From positions 1 to 64,000 of the forward strand of contig PNMZ01000001.1 in assembly GCA_013823945.1 (NCBI GenBank): a stretch of 64,000 nucleotides of DNA, in the 5' to 3' direction. Shown in pieces: positions 51,043 to 60,751 of this stretch (its first letter is position 1; each line of letters opens with the position of its first letter). The stretch is from a bacterium. Its GTDB lineage: Bacteria; Armatimonadota; Fimbriimonadia; Fimbriimonadales; Fimbriimonadaceae. The notes below the pieces were generated by a model. The model searched no databases. It saw only the letters and a list, made by a program, of their open reading frames with translations, and was not told the origin of the DNA. A program made the translations under genes and the position numbers.

Positions 51043-51693
51043 CTACATCACGCCGTTCGTTTCTCGATCAAGCTCATCAAGATAGTCAGCCGCGAAATTA
51101 ACCAACTCATCCTCAGAGACATCTGATGTCAAACCAATAAATCGGTACGAATAACCCATCTGAGTCTCAAATGGCTTCTCGATCTTGTTAATAAGAAAGC
51201 CCCAGCGCGCCCCCTGGTAACTATCAAAGCCCTTTGGAGTTCGGAACAAGTACATCGCCGGCTTCGGCGACTCTCCACGCTGCTCAATCGTCATCCAACT
51301 TGCCGGTATCTTTCCGTGACTCTCAGTGTCAATCATCCTGGTCTCCGTCTTCAAAATATTCCACCCCTGAGCCTTAAAACAGACCTGCTGGTCATGAAAC
51401 GACTGCATTGTGTGGCCCGCAATAATCACAACGTCAATTCTCTTTCCAAGCGGACTTTCAAAAATTTGGCACGAGATACCAATCGGATCCAAAACTTCGT
51501 AAGTCTCATCGGACATTCGGTATGTGACTTTCGATCCGAACTCTTTCGGAGCCACCTGATAGTCTCCAACCGATTCAAGAACCTTTTCAGTCAGCCATGT
51601 CTCTTCCAGCTTCTCCGGCGGGCGTTTTCCGAGTTCCTTCGCTCCACCTAAAACCAAACATGTCGCACCAATAGCAATCAGCAAGTTTTTCAT
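51043..51693 (-). CDS. EpsI-type exosortase-associated protein
   Basis: 216 residues from the ATG at 51693, which overlaps the exosortase stop by four bases. An N-terminal membrane anchor is followed by the EpsI domain with its conserved FHxxxVCxxxQGW segment (SFHDQQVCFKAQGW). EpsI is often fused to the C-terminus of exosortases or encoded beside them, and belongs to exopolysaccharide/PEP-CTERM systems. Its molecular role is not well known. Confidence 0.85.
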   Translation of the reverse strand: MKNLLIAIGATCLVLGGAKELGKRPPEKLEETWLTEKVLESVGDYQVAPKEFGSKVTYRMSDETYEVLDPIGISCQIFESPLGKRIDVVIIAGHTMQSFHDQQVCFKAQGWNILKTETRMIDTESHGKIPASWMTIEQRGESPKPAMYLFRTPKGFDSYQGARWGFLINKIEKPFETQMGYSYRFIGLTSDVSEDELVNFAADYLDELDRETNGVM

Positions 51694-52595
51694 ACGTTCC
51701 ACCCAAGTTTTTTCGCCGCAATGTAGAGCAACCAGAAGGCCAAGATCAAAGTTCCGTAGCTACCGTAGTCATGGAACCAAAAACCTGCGTCATGACCAAA
51801 CGAGTCACCGAAAATCCCGATCAAAGCAATGCGAAGTGAATTCATTGCCACTGCCAAAGGAAGCGTCAAAACCAACAAAATTAAGTTCGCCCACCAACGG
51901 AGCCGAGCAACTAACATGATAAAGAGCGTAGTCGCAATAAGCGCCAGTGTCAATTTCATCCCGCTACAAGCCTCCGCAATGTTCAATTCAAAATTATTGA
52001 GATGTACAACTGTAGGAGCGGTTCTCAATGGCTCAAATCCCGCTAATTCCAACAACTGATAAGCTCCACTCGTACTCCAAATCTGAAGCTGATTGGTATT
52101 GTCATCAATAAATCGGTGCCATAGAGGCAAGCCCATCGTGACATAGAGCAACGCCGGACTCATCGCCCAGAATCGACGAAACCCGTAGACCATGCAGATC
52201 AAAACCAAGAACGCAACATAAAAAATGTTCACATGTGCGTTGTCAATAAAGTGAGCAAGAGACAAAAATACGTCAATAACTCCGATTCCTATGAAGATTG
52301 GGAGCATCCACCAAACCGGTTTGATCGGCGTCTTCTCTATCTTTTCCCGCCGCGTCCAAAGAATATACGCGACAGCGAAAGGAATCGCCGGCCCGTGCTG
52401 ATAGTGACTGTCTGGGTCAATCCACGCTTTAGATAGCAGGACCGCAACCTCGCTGTACAAGAACAACATCAGCGCGCCAATAACGAAACCAATAATGACC
52501 TCCTTTCGCTTGATCCAGGCCAGGACACCATCCAAACTCAGTGTCGGAAAGTGCATCGGCCAGGACTTTTCTTGTTCAATCGATGTCGCGCTCAT
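51690..52595 (-). CDS. Exosortase
   Basis: 301 residues, about eight membrane helices. The catalytic triad of the exosortase/archaeosortase family is visible: Cys210 in AEACSGMKL, Arg255 in MNSLRIALIG and His275 in GFWFHDYGS. It is expected to cleave PEP-CTERM tails and pass the protein to an envelope anchor. One clear substrate in the window is the haloperoxidase-like protein at 15246-16538. It is embedded in the polysaccharide locus, the usual place in PEP-CTERM bacteria. Confidence 0.92.
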   Translation of the reverse strand: MSATSIEQEKSWPMHFPTLSLDGVLAWIKRKEVIIGFVIGALMLFLYSEVAVLLSKAWIDPDSHYQHGPAIPFAVAYILWTRREKIEKTPIKPVWWMLPIFIGIGVIDVFLSLAHFIDNAHVNIFYVAFLVLICMVYGFRRFWAMSPALLYVTMGLPLWHRFIDDNTNQLQIWSTSGAYQLLELAGFEPLRTAPTVVHLNNFELNIAEACSGMKLTLALIATTLFIMLVARLRWWANLILLVLTLPLAVAMNSLRIALIGIFGDSFGHDAGFWFHDYGSYGTLILAFWLLYIAAKKLGWNV

Positions 52596-52798
52596 GGGAT
52601 TTCGTTGCTAGATCGTAACCAAACTCAAGGCTACTATATCTCCTTCTTCTCAGCAATGCAATTTGCAGGCCAAACTTTCATTCTAAACGCCCGCATCTCT
52701 CCAACCATTCCCAACTTCTCCCGTAATCATCTGAACCTGTTAACTTTAACACCCAAAACCTATTCGATCAACTACAGTAATGGTACCAACGGCCCGAA

Positions 52799-53509
52799 TC
52801 AGTAAGCACCCTTCAATCGAACCATCGAAAGAAGAGTCTTCCACAATACCCAGAAATCGCGCCGTACCGAAGCCTCAAAATAATACCGGCGGTCGAGCTC
52901 GACCCGCTCATCATAGGTCGTGTCGTTTCGACCACTACACTGCCAAAGTCCTGCACAACCCGGTTTCATTCGCTTGTAAATCTCAAAAACTTCTCCATAC
53001 CTCACCGCTTCAGGAGCCACAATTGGGCGTGGGCCAACCAAACTCATATCCCCCAGAATCACATTGATCAGTTGAGGCAACTCATCCAGGCTCAACTTTC
53101 TCATCAAAGACCCAAATCGAATCAAGCGCGGATCGTTCTTCAGCTTATAAGTCGCTTCAAACTCCGCCCGTGCCTCAGCATCGTTTTCCAAAAGTTCCTT
53201 CAATAGAACGTCGGCGTTCTGCCGCATCGACCGAAACTTAAACATCCAAAACTCCCGACCCCCACGTCCGACTCGCTTCTGCTTATAAAAGACCGGACCA
53301 GGGTCAGAGCTGAAAACAATCGCTCCAAGTACAAAAAACACCGGAAAGAAAATCATCAGAGCAGTCCCTGCAATCAAGATATCCATGCCTCGCTTCAAAA
53401 GCGCATAGTCAGCCGCCTCATACCGACTATGACCATGCAACCGGACAAGTTCCGAAACATCAAGAACCTGCGCCGGGTTTACTTTTTTCTGTGACTTGAG
53501 CATCGACAA
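52799..53509 (-). CDS. Initiating sugar transferase (bacterial PGT family)
   Basis: 236 residues. A membrane hairpin (ILIAGTALMIFFPVFFVLGAI) is followed by the catalytic region of polyisoprenyl-phosphate hexose-1-phosphate transferases (KQKRVGRGGREFWMFKFRSM, KLSLDELPQLINVILGDMSLVGPRP, MKPGCAGLWQCSGR). It loads the first sugar phosphate on undecaprenyl phosphate. A paralogue lies divergently at 53760. Confidence 0.9.
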   Translation of the reverse strand: MSMLKSQKKVNPAQVLDVSELVRLHGHSRYEAADYALLKRGMDILIAGTALMIFFPVFFVLGAIVFSSDPGPVFYKQKRVGRGGREFWMFKFRSMRQNADVLLKELLENDAEARAEFEATYKLKNDPRLIRFGSLMRKLSLDELPQLINVILGDMSLVGPRPIVAPEAVRYGEVFEIYKRMKPGCAGLWQCSGRNDTTYDERVELDRRYYFEASVRRDFWVLWKTLLSMVRLKGAY

Positions 53510-53759
53510 AATAAAGTGTCAGCAAGTCACGTGCCAATCATCACCCCGCTAGACCCAGCAACCCAACTAGGTTCTGCCCGCACCGTTACCAGATGTCATT
53601 AAAAGTCCGTGAATTGGCATACACGAACGACCAACCCCGGTTATACTGTCCTCAGCTAATGAACCAATTGTGGTCATTGCTACAACTCGTTGGAAAGGGT
53701 ACTGGTCAACTGGGCATATCAGTTAGTAGCCATCTCCTTCGAGCGATCAAGACTAGGAG
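53510..53759. promoter_or_regulatory. Divergent intergenic region between two sugar transferase genes
   Basis: 250 bases separate the two genes. A TATACT-type -10 near 53641 points to the plus-strand gene but has no well-spaced -35. AGGAG directly touches the ATG at 53760, so the TTG nine bases further in is an alternative start. Nothing else is recognised. Confidence 0.3.
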
Positions 53760-54476
53760 ATGAAAAAATTGAAGGTCAGCCAAGAAAAACCCGAAGCAAT
53801 TAAGACCACCTTTGCACGCGCCGCCGTCAGCATTCCAGACGCTCCGGTTGCCCCAAAACCCCGCTACGAAGATCCATCCTACGTCTGGATGAAAAGAGTC
53901 TTTGATGTCATCGTTTCTGCCACACTTTTGATTCTTCTTTTCCCCGTATTCCTCCTCATCAGCCTCGTCATCCTTCTCGATGATGGAACTCCGATCCTTT
54001 TCTCTCAAATCCGAATCGGTCAAGGGGGCAAACAATTCAGAATGCTCAAATTCCGGAGCATGGTCAAGAACGCTGAAAAAATCCTCGCCGAAAACCCTGA
54101 AATGGCTGCCCGGGTTATTGCCGGCGAAAAAGTAGAAAACGATCCCAGAATTCTTAAATGCGGCAAATTCCTCCGCAAGTCATCTCTCGACGAACTACCC
54201 CAACTCATCAACGTCCTCAAAGGTGAAATGAGCCTCGTCGGCCCACGTCCAATTCTCCCCGTAGAAATCGAAACTCGAGGATTAGGGCTAGAGACATATC
54301 TCAAGATGAAGCCCGGTTGCGCCGGACTATGGCAATGCTCCGGACGAAGTGAATCTTCATACGATATCCGCGTCGCGCAAGACGAGGAATATTACCAAAG
54401 CACATCCGTCCGAACCGACATCCGAATCCTCGTCAAAACAGGAATGGCTGTCATCACAGGCAAGGGCGCAAAGTAA
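53760..54476 (+). CDS. Initiating sugar transferase (bacterial PGT family), second copy
   Basis: 238 residues with the same layout as the gene at 52799-53509: membrane hairpin (VSATLLILLFPVFLLISLVIL), then QIRIGQGGKQFRMLKFRSM, SSLDELPQLINVLKGEMSLVGPRP, and MKPGCAGLWQCSGRSE. The two proteins are close paralogues arranged head to head, so the locus may start two different glycans or use two sugar donors. Confidence 0.9.
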   Translation: MKKLKVSQEKPEAIKTTFARAAVSIPDAPVAPKPRYEDPSYVWMKRVFDVIVSATLLILLFPVFLLISLVILLDDGTPILFSQIRIGQGGKQFRMLKFRSMVKNAEKILAENPEMAARVIAGEKVENDPRILKCGKFLRKSSLDELPQLINVLKGEMSLVGPRPILPVEIETRGLGLETYLKMKPGCAGLWQCSGRSESSYDIRVAQDEEYYQSTSVRTDIRILVKTGMAVITGKGAK

Positions 54477-54479
54477 GCC

Positions 54480-54839
54480 TTAGTTCAGATAATGCGAAGG
54501 TTTCCAATTGGAATCCGTCAAATGGGTCGAAATCTGATGCATGCTAATGCTTTCATCTAGATTGATTCCCGCCGCTGACTTAGCCGTATAGCCGCCCCAG
54601 AGACTCAGTCCAACCAGCCCGGCAATAATTGCCGTAATTCCAAACATCTTCAACTCGAACAAAACCAAGCTGCCGACTTCAGATTCTTCCATCCGCTCCC
54701 AGATACTTGGTTTCTCGACTAAATCCGGTCGGGCCTGGTCAATTGGAAACACAATGATCTGCGTCGGTTGAACCACAGCCGGGGACGTCTTGCGCAATGC
54801 ACCCATGGTGAATATGTTCGGTGCAAGATTCGTGCCCAA
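54480..54839 (-). CDS. Small single-span membrane protein of unknown function
   Basis: 119 residues with one membrane helix (FGITAIIAGLVGLSLWGGY) and soluble flanks. Not recognised. It lies just downstream of the glmS start-distal side on the same strand as glmS and ends four bases from the convergent sugar transferase gene. It may be an accessory protein of the polysaccharide machinery. Confidence 0.55.
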   Translation of the reverse strand: MGTNLAPNIFTMGALRKTSPAVVQPTQIIVFPIDQARPDLVEKPSIWERMEESEVGSLVLFELKMFGITAIIAGLVGLSLWGGYTAKSAAGINLDESISMHQISTHLTDSNWKPSHYLN

Positions 54840-54862
54840 TTAGGGCAACTTAACCCGCAAAC

Positions 54863-56689
54863 TTACTCGACTGTCACCGATTTAGCCAAATTCCGCGGCT
54901 GATCAATCTCGCATCCGCGATAAAGAGCCATGTAGTAGCTAAACAACTGCAGCGGAACAACACTGAGAAGCGCATCCAAGTACCAATCGCCCGTCGCTGG
55001 GATCTTTGCCACCGTATCACTCACCCCCGGAATCAAACCGTCATCTTTCGTCGTAATCCCCAGAACATGGCCACCTCGGGCCTGCAACTCGCTGATATTG
55101 CTCGCCAATTTATCCCGAGTATTCGCCTGCGTCGCCCCAACAACCGCTAAAGTGCCTTCCTCAATCAAAGCCAGCGGACCGTGTTTCATCTCTCCCGCCG
55201 GGCACTCCTGCGTTGGAACGTAAGCCACCTCTTTTAACTTCAAAGCTGCCTCAAGCGCAACATTTGCGTCCGCCCCACGACCCAAGAAAAATACCAAAGG
55301 CGCATCCAAAAATTTCTTAGCCGCCTCCTGCATCGCACTTTCAAGCTCCAACGCTTCTTGCACCGCATCCGGGTAACCCCGAACCGCCTTTAATCCCTTG
55401 CGCACATCAACTCCCGGCATCTCTTTGACTTGAGCGATGTGAAGTCCCAAAAGATAAAGCACCAAACACTGAGCCACGTAAGCCTTAGTTGAAGCAACAC
55501 TTACCTCTGGCCCCGCCTGCGTATAAAGAACCCGATCAACTTCCCGTGCAATGCTGCTTCCCACAACATTCACAATCCCAAGCGTCCGAATCCGTCGTTC
55601 CTTACACAATCGTAATGCCGCTAAGCTATCCGCCGTTTCTCCACTCTGGCTTACAAATACAGCCAATGATTTGGGCGACAATAGCGGATCGTTATACCGA
55701 AACTCGCTCGAAAAATAAACATCTGTTGGCAACCGCAACATCTTTTCAAAGAGTGTCTTGCCCATCAATCCCGCATGATATGCCGTGCCACACGCAATGA
55801 TGTTCACCCGGTCAATGTCGTGCCACACATGATCACTAAACAAGCCAAGAAGCGTCATCTCCTCCTGTCCGAGACGACCCGCCAAACACTGGCGAACAAC
55901 GTCCGGCTGCTCATGAATCTCCTTGAGCATGAAGTGCTCAAAACCGCCCTTCTCCGCACTCGCAATGTCCCACTCAACATCAAACGGTGCAAGCTCAACC
56001 GCCTGACCGTCTGAACGCATCGCGGAAATTCCATCCTTGGTCACCAAGGCAACCATGTCATTGTCCAAAATCGCCACTCGTCTCGTGTATGGCAAAAGCG
56101 CTGGAATGTCACTCGCAATGAAATTCTCGCCCTCCCCAAACCCTAAAACCAACGGACTCGCATTCCGAGAACAAACGATTTTCCCCGGCTCGCGCATGGA
56201 AATAACCACAAATCCAAACGCCCCTTCAAGTTTGCCAACCGCTCGCCGAACGGCTTCTTCAAGCGAAATCCCTTCCCCGTACTCCAAACCAATGACATGG
56301 GCTGCAACTTCAGAATCAGTCTCGCTTTGGAAGACATGCCCCGCCCGTGTCAATTCCTCTTTAATCTCAAGATAGTTTTCTATAATGCCGTTATGAATCA
56401 CCGCCACCGTTCCCTCTTGATCAAAATGAGGGTGGGCATTCAGATCGTTGGGCGCCCCATGAGTCGCCCACCGCGAATGTGCAATCGCCACGAATGCCTC
56501 CGGACGCTCATCTGCTACAACTGCCCTTAATTGACCGAGCTTCCCCGCTCGCTTCAGGACTTTCAAGCCTTCTGGAGATTGGAAAGCAACTCCCGTTGAG
56601 TCATACCCCCGATACTCCAACCGTTCGATCTGGTCAAGAACAACTTCAACCGCGTTCCGCTGACCGATATATCCTGCAATCCCGCACAT
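54863..56689 (-). CDS. glmS: Glutamine-fructose-6-phosphate aminotransferase
   Basis: 608 residues. N-terminal glutaminase domain with nucleophile Cys2 (MCGIAGYIG), RWATHGAPND and NGIIENY. Two SIS domains follow (IACGTAYHAGLMGK, VSQSGETADSLAALR, SVASTKAY), then the C-terminal QPRNLAKSVTVE. It makes glucosamine 6-phosphate, the entry to UDP-GlcNAc for wall, LPS and exopolysaccharide. Length is normal. Confidence 0.95.
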   Translation of the reverse strand: MCGIAGYIGQRNAVEVVLDQIERLEYRGYDSTGVAFQSPEGLKVLKRAGKLGQLRAVVADERPEAFVAIAHSRWATHGAPNDLNAHPHFDQEGTVAVIHNGIIENYLEIKEELTRAGHVFQSETDSEVAAHVIGLEYGEGISLEEAVRRAVGKLEGAFGFVVISMREPGKIVCSRNASPLVLGFGEGENFIASDIPALLPYTRRVAILDNDMVALVTKDGISAMRSDGQAVELAPFDVEWDIASAEKGGFEHFMLKEIHEQPDVVRQCLAGRLGQEEMTLLGLFSDHVWHDIDRVNIIACGTAYHAGLMGKTLFEKMLRLPTDVYFSSEFRYNDPLLSPKSLAVFVSQSGETADSLAALRLCKERRIRTLGIVNVVGSSIAREVDRVLYTQAGPEVSVASTKAYVAQCLVLYLLGLHIAQVKEMPGVDVRKGLKAVRGYPDAVQEALELESAMQEAAKKFLDAPLVFFLGRGADANVALEAALKLKEVAYVPTQECPAGEMKHGPLALIEEGTLAVVGATQANTRDKLASNISELQARGGHVLGITTKDDGLIPGVSDTVAKIPATGDWYLDALLSVVPLQLFSYYMALYRGCEIDQPRNLAKSVTVE

Positions 56690-56719
56690 AGCTAATCAGC
56701 AGTCTACCGTCCGCTACAC

Positions 56720-57874
56720 TCAATCACAAAGCCACGGAGCTACCGGGCGATCTCCGCCCTCAATCCACCTAATGACTTCAGCAAAGTATCTTGCCGCATT
56801 CTCGGGCTCCAGCCTCTTACCCCATTCATAGATCCGCTTTCGTTCATCCAGATTCAAACGACCTTGAGCGACCCACCGATCAATCTCCGCCGCCAAAGCA
56901 GATGAATCGCCCGCTTTGACAACCCCGCCCCGCCAACGATCCTTCAATAAGACTGAACTCCCCGTACGGTCAGTTGTCACAACTGGAACTCCGCGCATAA
57001 TGGACTCCCCCACCACCGCCCCCCAACCATCGTGACGACTCGGAACGATCAACAAATCACTACCCGCAATCTCTTCCATAGCTGCCGACCAATTGAGGTA
57101 GCCATGAAATTCTATCTTTTGCTTAACCGAACTCCGATTGACGCTTTCCTCGCATTTCTCGCGCAACACACCCTCTCCAAAAAACTTAGCATTCCACCGA
57201 CCCGTCTTCAATTTTCCAAGCCCTTCCACCAAAACATCAACTCCCTTTCGATGAGTGAACTGGCCGAGATACAATATCTTAAAACTCCCCTCCGGAACCT
57301 TAGCTTCGTAATCACAGCCGGGCCCGGGAGGGAAATAGCCGTAAGGAATTACTTTGTCTAACCATCCAAATCTGGTGTATGCCCTTTCTGCCAGACTGCC
57401 GATGCAAAGTGCCCCCAAAATTTCGTCGCCATACCAACTGCGCATTCCAATCTGACCCCATTCCATAAGCTGATTCATCGCACGGGCTTTCAAAGATGCA
57501 TGGGACGTCTCCGCATCTGCAGGCATAGGTGCTTCATTGAGAAGCATAAAGTTGCCTCCCCGACCACTGCCGCGGATCAATGCCGACCGGGCAATCGCAT
57601 TTCGGAAAACTCCACTGACAATGTGCAGTGAATGTTCAATTCGATCGTGTAAAAGCTTATCTACTATCTCGATATTCGGGGCCACAATGAGTTCAACTCC
57701 CTGGTCTTCAAATTCGGGCCAGCCCATCGCCGCCCGATCCTCGCTCATCCCTTCACCTACTACCCAGATAACTTCAAAATTGAACTCGTGAGCAAGCTCT
57801 ATGAGAACCCCTGCTTGATGATGGGATGCGATATTCTGCCAAAAAACAAGGCGACGAAATCGTCGTTCAGTCAT
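56720..57874 (-). CDS. Family 4 glycosyltransferase
   Basis: 384 residues from the ATG at 57874, chosen because GGAG lies eight bases upstream and the conserved N-terminus follows (LVFWQNIASHHQAGVLIELAH). Donor-binding half: ILYLGQFTHRKGVDVLVEGL, IVPSRHDGWGAVVGESIMRGVPVV (E-x7-E-like). It adds a sugar in exopolysaccharide assembly. It overlaps by four bases a small upstream frame that looks like a gene remnant. Confidence 0.85.
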   Translation of the reverse strand: MTERRFRRLVFWQNIASHHQAGVLIELAHEFNFEVIWVVGEGMSEDRAAMGWPEFEDQGVELIVAPNIEIVDKLLHDRIEHSLHIVSGVFRNAIARSALIRGSGRGGNFMLLNEAPMPADAETSHASLKARAMNQLMEWGQIGMRSWYGDEILGALCIGSLAERAYTRFGWLDKVIPYGYFPPGPGCDYEAKVPEGSFKILYLGQFTHRKGVDVLVEGLGKLKTGRWNAKFFGEGVLREKCEESVNRSSVKQKIEFHGYLNWSAAMEEIAGSDLLIVPSRHDGWGAVVGESIMRGVPVVTTDRTGSSVLLKDRWRGGVVKAGDSSALAAEIDRWVAQGRLNLDERKRIYEWGKRLEPENAARYFAEVIRWIEGGDRPVAPWLCD

Positions 57875-58125
57875 TGTAAAAGCTCCAGCCAATAAACGGG
57901 CAAGCTCATTTCATACCATTGATCAGAAATCACCAAAGAAAACCATGAAAAATGTAAAAAACGCGTGTGAATACAGGCCAACACCAAGCCAATCGTACAC
58001 ACTCGGACTCGATTGACCGAATGCGATTGGAAAGGACTTATCAAGGCAGGAACAAGTTGATCCACTGAAGTGTTTGACCAGAAAGGATTATGAGGGTTCC
58101 CAGCGGCAAGAATTCCCAATTTCAA
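57871..58125 (-). pseudogene. Possible remnant of a glycosyltransferase gene
   Basis: 84 residues from a TTG. The first 17 (MKLGILAAGNPHNPFWS) read like the N-terminus of a GT4 enzyme and the last few (YWLELLQ) like its final helix, but the middle is not recognisable and the whole is far too short. The stop overlaps the ATG of the next glycosyltransferase (ATGA). An internal deletion of an old gene would explain this; a small real protein cannot be excluded. Confidence 0.35.
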
Positions 58126-58245
58126 TCAAATTAGGACAATCAAGCAAGCAATTCTTCTCCTCCAAAGCAAAAAAGCCATTGACCACCAGGAAATTCCCCT
58201 CGTGAACATTCGGAAATACTCCGCCGACAATTAACTGCGTAGCAA
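57893..58245. other. Intergenic region between divergent glycosyltransferase genes
   Basis: Apart from the possible gene remnant on the minus strand at its left part, no gene is seen. The right 120 bases before the ATG at 58246 should hold the promoter of that gene, but no clear -35/-10 pair stands out. Confidence 0.4.
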
Positions 58246-59499
58246 ATGGAAAAATCCCCGATCAAAAAAGTTCTCCAAGTCCACAACCGCTACGTTTGGA
58301 GCCCAGGCGGCGAAATCGCTGTACTCGAAGCAGAAGCAGAAATTCTCCGGCAAGCTGGCATCAAAGTCGATCAGTATTTTGTCGACAACGAGAAGGACGT
58401 CCCTGGAGTCGTCGCAAAAGTTAGATTGGCCAAGAATGTTGTCTGGTCAACCGAATCGCTCCATAAAATCCGCAAAGCTATCCAAAAGTCAAAGCCAGAT
58501 ATCGTCCACGTCCATAACTTCTTTGCCAACATCAGCCCCAGTGTCTACAAAGCCTGCAACCTCGAAAACATCCCCGTTGTCCAAACACTCCACAACTTTC
58601 GTCTGACTTGCGCCGAAGCAAATCTCCTTCGCGACAGCCGCACATGCCAAGACTGTGTTGGCAGATTCCCTATTGCCGCAATTAAAAATAAATGCTACCG
58701 AGGCTCCCTTGCCGCAACCTTACCACTTGTTGCAATGCAACAAGTGAACCGTTGGAACGGGGCACTAACCAAGCGGTGTGATGCCTACATTGCCCTCAGC
58801 GACTTTGCCCGAGAAATATTCATCCGGAGCGGCCTCCCCGCCGAGAAAATTTTCGTCAAACCACACTCAACCGTAGACCCTGGCTACATCGAAACCAAGC
58901 GAAAAAACCGAATCGTCTTCCTGGGCCGGTTCCAACCAGAAAAAGGACCAGAAGTTGCCGTCAACGCTTGGGCTAACCAAATGCCAAAGGACTGGGAACT
59001 CCTCATGGTCGGAGTCGGACCCTTGGAGGAGGAAATACGCGCCATTGCTGCCAGCGATCCCACGATCAAGTTCCCAGGATGGACTGAATCCTCAGAAATT
59101 CCCAACCTTTTGAGAACAGCAAAGTATGTCCTCAACACAAGTCACTGTTACGAAACCTTTGGTTTAAGCGTGATTGAAGCAATGGCCGTCGGAACTCTCC
59201 CAATTGTCCCGAATCATGGTCAAATGCCCCAAATCTCCGACGCACCCAAAATTGGAAACGCATTTGATCCGAGTTGCGAAGAGTCGCTACGTGCGCTTTT
59301 GCAAAGTTTGACCAAAATTCCAGAAAGTGAATGGAAATCAAAGTCGATTGATGCACGCAGCCGATACCAAGCGTTCTATACGCCACAGATCGCACTGAAA
59401 AATCTATTGCAAATCTACAGCGATGTCATTGATCGGCATGCAAAACTCGCAATCTCCACAAACCAAAACGGGAGTGACAGAGTCATCAAAGCAAGCTAA
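58246..59499 (+). CDS. Family 4 glycosyltransferase
   Basis: 417 residues. N-terminal acceptor half with VLQVHNRYVWSPGGEIAVLE and IVHVHNFFANISPSVYKAC, then a Cys-containing loop (CQDCVGRFP). The donor half has RIVFLGRFQPEKGPEVAVNAW and the ETFGLSVIEAMAVGTLPIV motif. It is a retaining glycosyltransferase of the GT4 type, probably in exopolysaccharide synthesis. Confidence 0.88.
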   Translation: MEKSPIKKVLQVHNRYVWSPGGEIAVLEAEAEILRQAGIKVDQYFVDNEKDVPGVVAKVRLAKNVVWSTESLHKIRKAIQKSKPDIVHVHNFFANISPSVYKACNLENIPVVQTLHNFRLTCAEANLLRDSRTCQDCVGRFPIAAIKNKCYRGSLAATLPLVAMQQVNRWNGALTKRCDAYIALSDFAREIFIRSGLPAEKIFVKPHSTVDPGYIETKRKNRIVFLGRFQPEKGPEVAVNAWANQMPKDWELLMVGVGPLEEEIRAIAASDPTIKFPGWTESSEIPNLLRTAKYVLNTSHCYETFGLSVIEAMAVGTLPIVPNHGQMPQISDAPKIGNAFDPSCEESLRALLQSLTKIPESEWKSKSIDARSRYQAFYTPQIALKNLLQIYSDVIDRHAKLAISTNQNGSDRVIKAS

Positions 59500-59509
59500 A
59501 AGTCACAAA

Positions 59510-60664
59510 TTAACGAGCTATTTTGCCACTAATAATATCAAGGAAAGAGAAAGCTGAACCTTCAATCGTAAAATGCTTCTGGTGGCATTGCTTTGCACTC
59601 TCTCCCATTTTTAACTTCTGCTCATCCGACAAAGCAACAAAATTCAGAAGCGCATCGGAAAATGACTCGACTTCATCAGTACAGATCAGCCCTGCCCCTT
59701 CATTCTGAATCTCCTGATAGATATTCACTTTGTTTGATATAATCACAGGTGTTCCATAGGCCATTGCTTCCGCAATTGCAATCCCAAAGTTTTCTTGGTG
59801 GGAAGGTAATACAAACGCCTGGGCTCCCTGCAAGGCTCCTGCCTTTTCATGACCTTTCAGCATCCCCGTGAAATGAACTCTGTCCGAGATTCCGACTGAT
59901 TTTGCAATTTCTTTAAGTCGAGAAATCAACTCATCCGAACCCGGCCCAGCAACTACTAGCTGATAATTAGAATCCGCTAGTGCTCGCCCAAACCCCTCGA
60001 TCATAATGTCGCATGCTTTCTTAGGATGAATTCGAGAGAGAAATACAAAATATGGCTGAGCCGAAACTTCTGGCAAGATTTTCTCAATGGCAGCTTTCCC
60101 ATCGGCAGGATTAACCAAATCGATCTCAGCCCCAAATTCCATAACGAATTCCTGGACTTGATAAGGAGCAAATGAAGTCCGAGCAAGCTCCCGTTCCGCA
60201 ATGCAAGTATAAATAACCCCCGAACAATTTTCTAGAATTTTCCTCAAGTAAAGACGATAATAAATTGACTTTTTGAAATGTTGATACGAAAATCGAGGAG
60301 TAAAGTAAGGATCGAGCATTCCGTGGGGAATCGCAAAGAAAGGAATACCCTTCCTCATCGCCGCTTCCGCTAAGCTTTTGAAAGGGTGCGCCCAAATCGA
60401 ATGACCGACAACGACATCATATTCATGAACGTGCCTCTCAGCCCATTCAACAATGTTTGGCTGATACCGATAACCCCCTTTTCCTTCTCCAACCCCATGA
60501 ACAGTAAGTGGAGAATTTTTCACCGCTTCAGATTCAGGCTCATCCGCCGCAACAATATGTATTGTATGCCCTTCCTTCTCAAGTAAAACTCCCGTCTGGA
60601 ACACCCAAGTCACCGGTCCCCCGTAAAGAAGCGAGGCCGTTGACATAGCATGCAGTATTTTCAA
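59510..60664 (-). CDS. Family 4 glycosyltransferase
   Basis: 384 residues. KILHAMSTASLLYGGPVTWV and VVGHSIWAHPFKSLAEAAMRKG in the acceptor half; PYFVFLSRIHPKKACDIMIEGF and FVLPSHQENFGIAIAEAMAYG in the donor half. It is typical of the colanic-acid-type GT4 group that extends lipid-linked glycans. It is convergent with the gene at 58246. Confidence 0.88.
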   Translation of the reverse strand: MKILHAMSTASLLYGGPVTWVFQTGVLLEKEGHTIHIVAADEPESEAVKNSPLTVHGVGEGKGGYRYQPNIVEWAERHVHEYDVVVGHSIWAHPFKSLAEAAMRKGIPFFAIPHGMLDPYFTPRFSYQHFKKSIYYRLYLRKILENCSGVIYTCIAERELARTSFAPYQVQEFVMEFGAEIDLVNPADGKAAIEKILPEVSAQPYFVFLSRIHPKKACDIMIEGFGRALADSNYQLVVAGPGSDELISRLKEIAKSVGISDRVHFTGMLKGHEKAGALQGAQAFVLPSHQENFGIAIAEAMAYGTPVIISNKVNIYQEIQNEGAGLICTDEVESFSDALLNFVALSDEQKLKMGESAKQCHQKHFTIEGSAFSFLDIISGKIAR

Positions 60665-60751
60665 ATTCTCTTCTCCAAACCCAATTTACCAGCATCTCCA
60701 ACTCCCGCAACTTTCATGCCATCATCTTCACGCCGCAGACACATTTCAACC

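Noticed and set aside
60650-60751. Upstream part of the epimerase frame
   Set aside because: Overlaps the start of the divergent glycosyltransferase gene and lacks conservation; the Rossmann motif begins right after the ATG at 60752.
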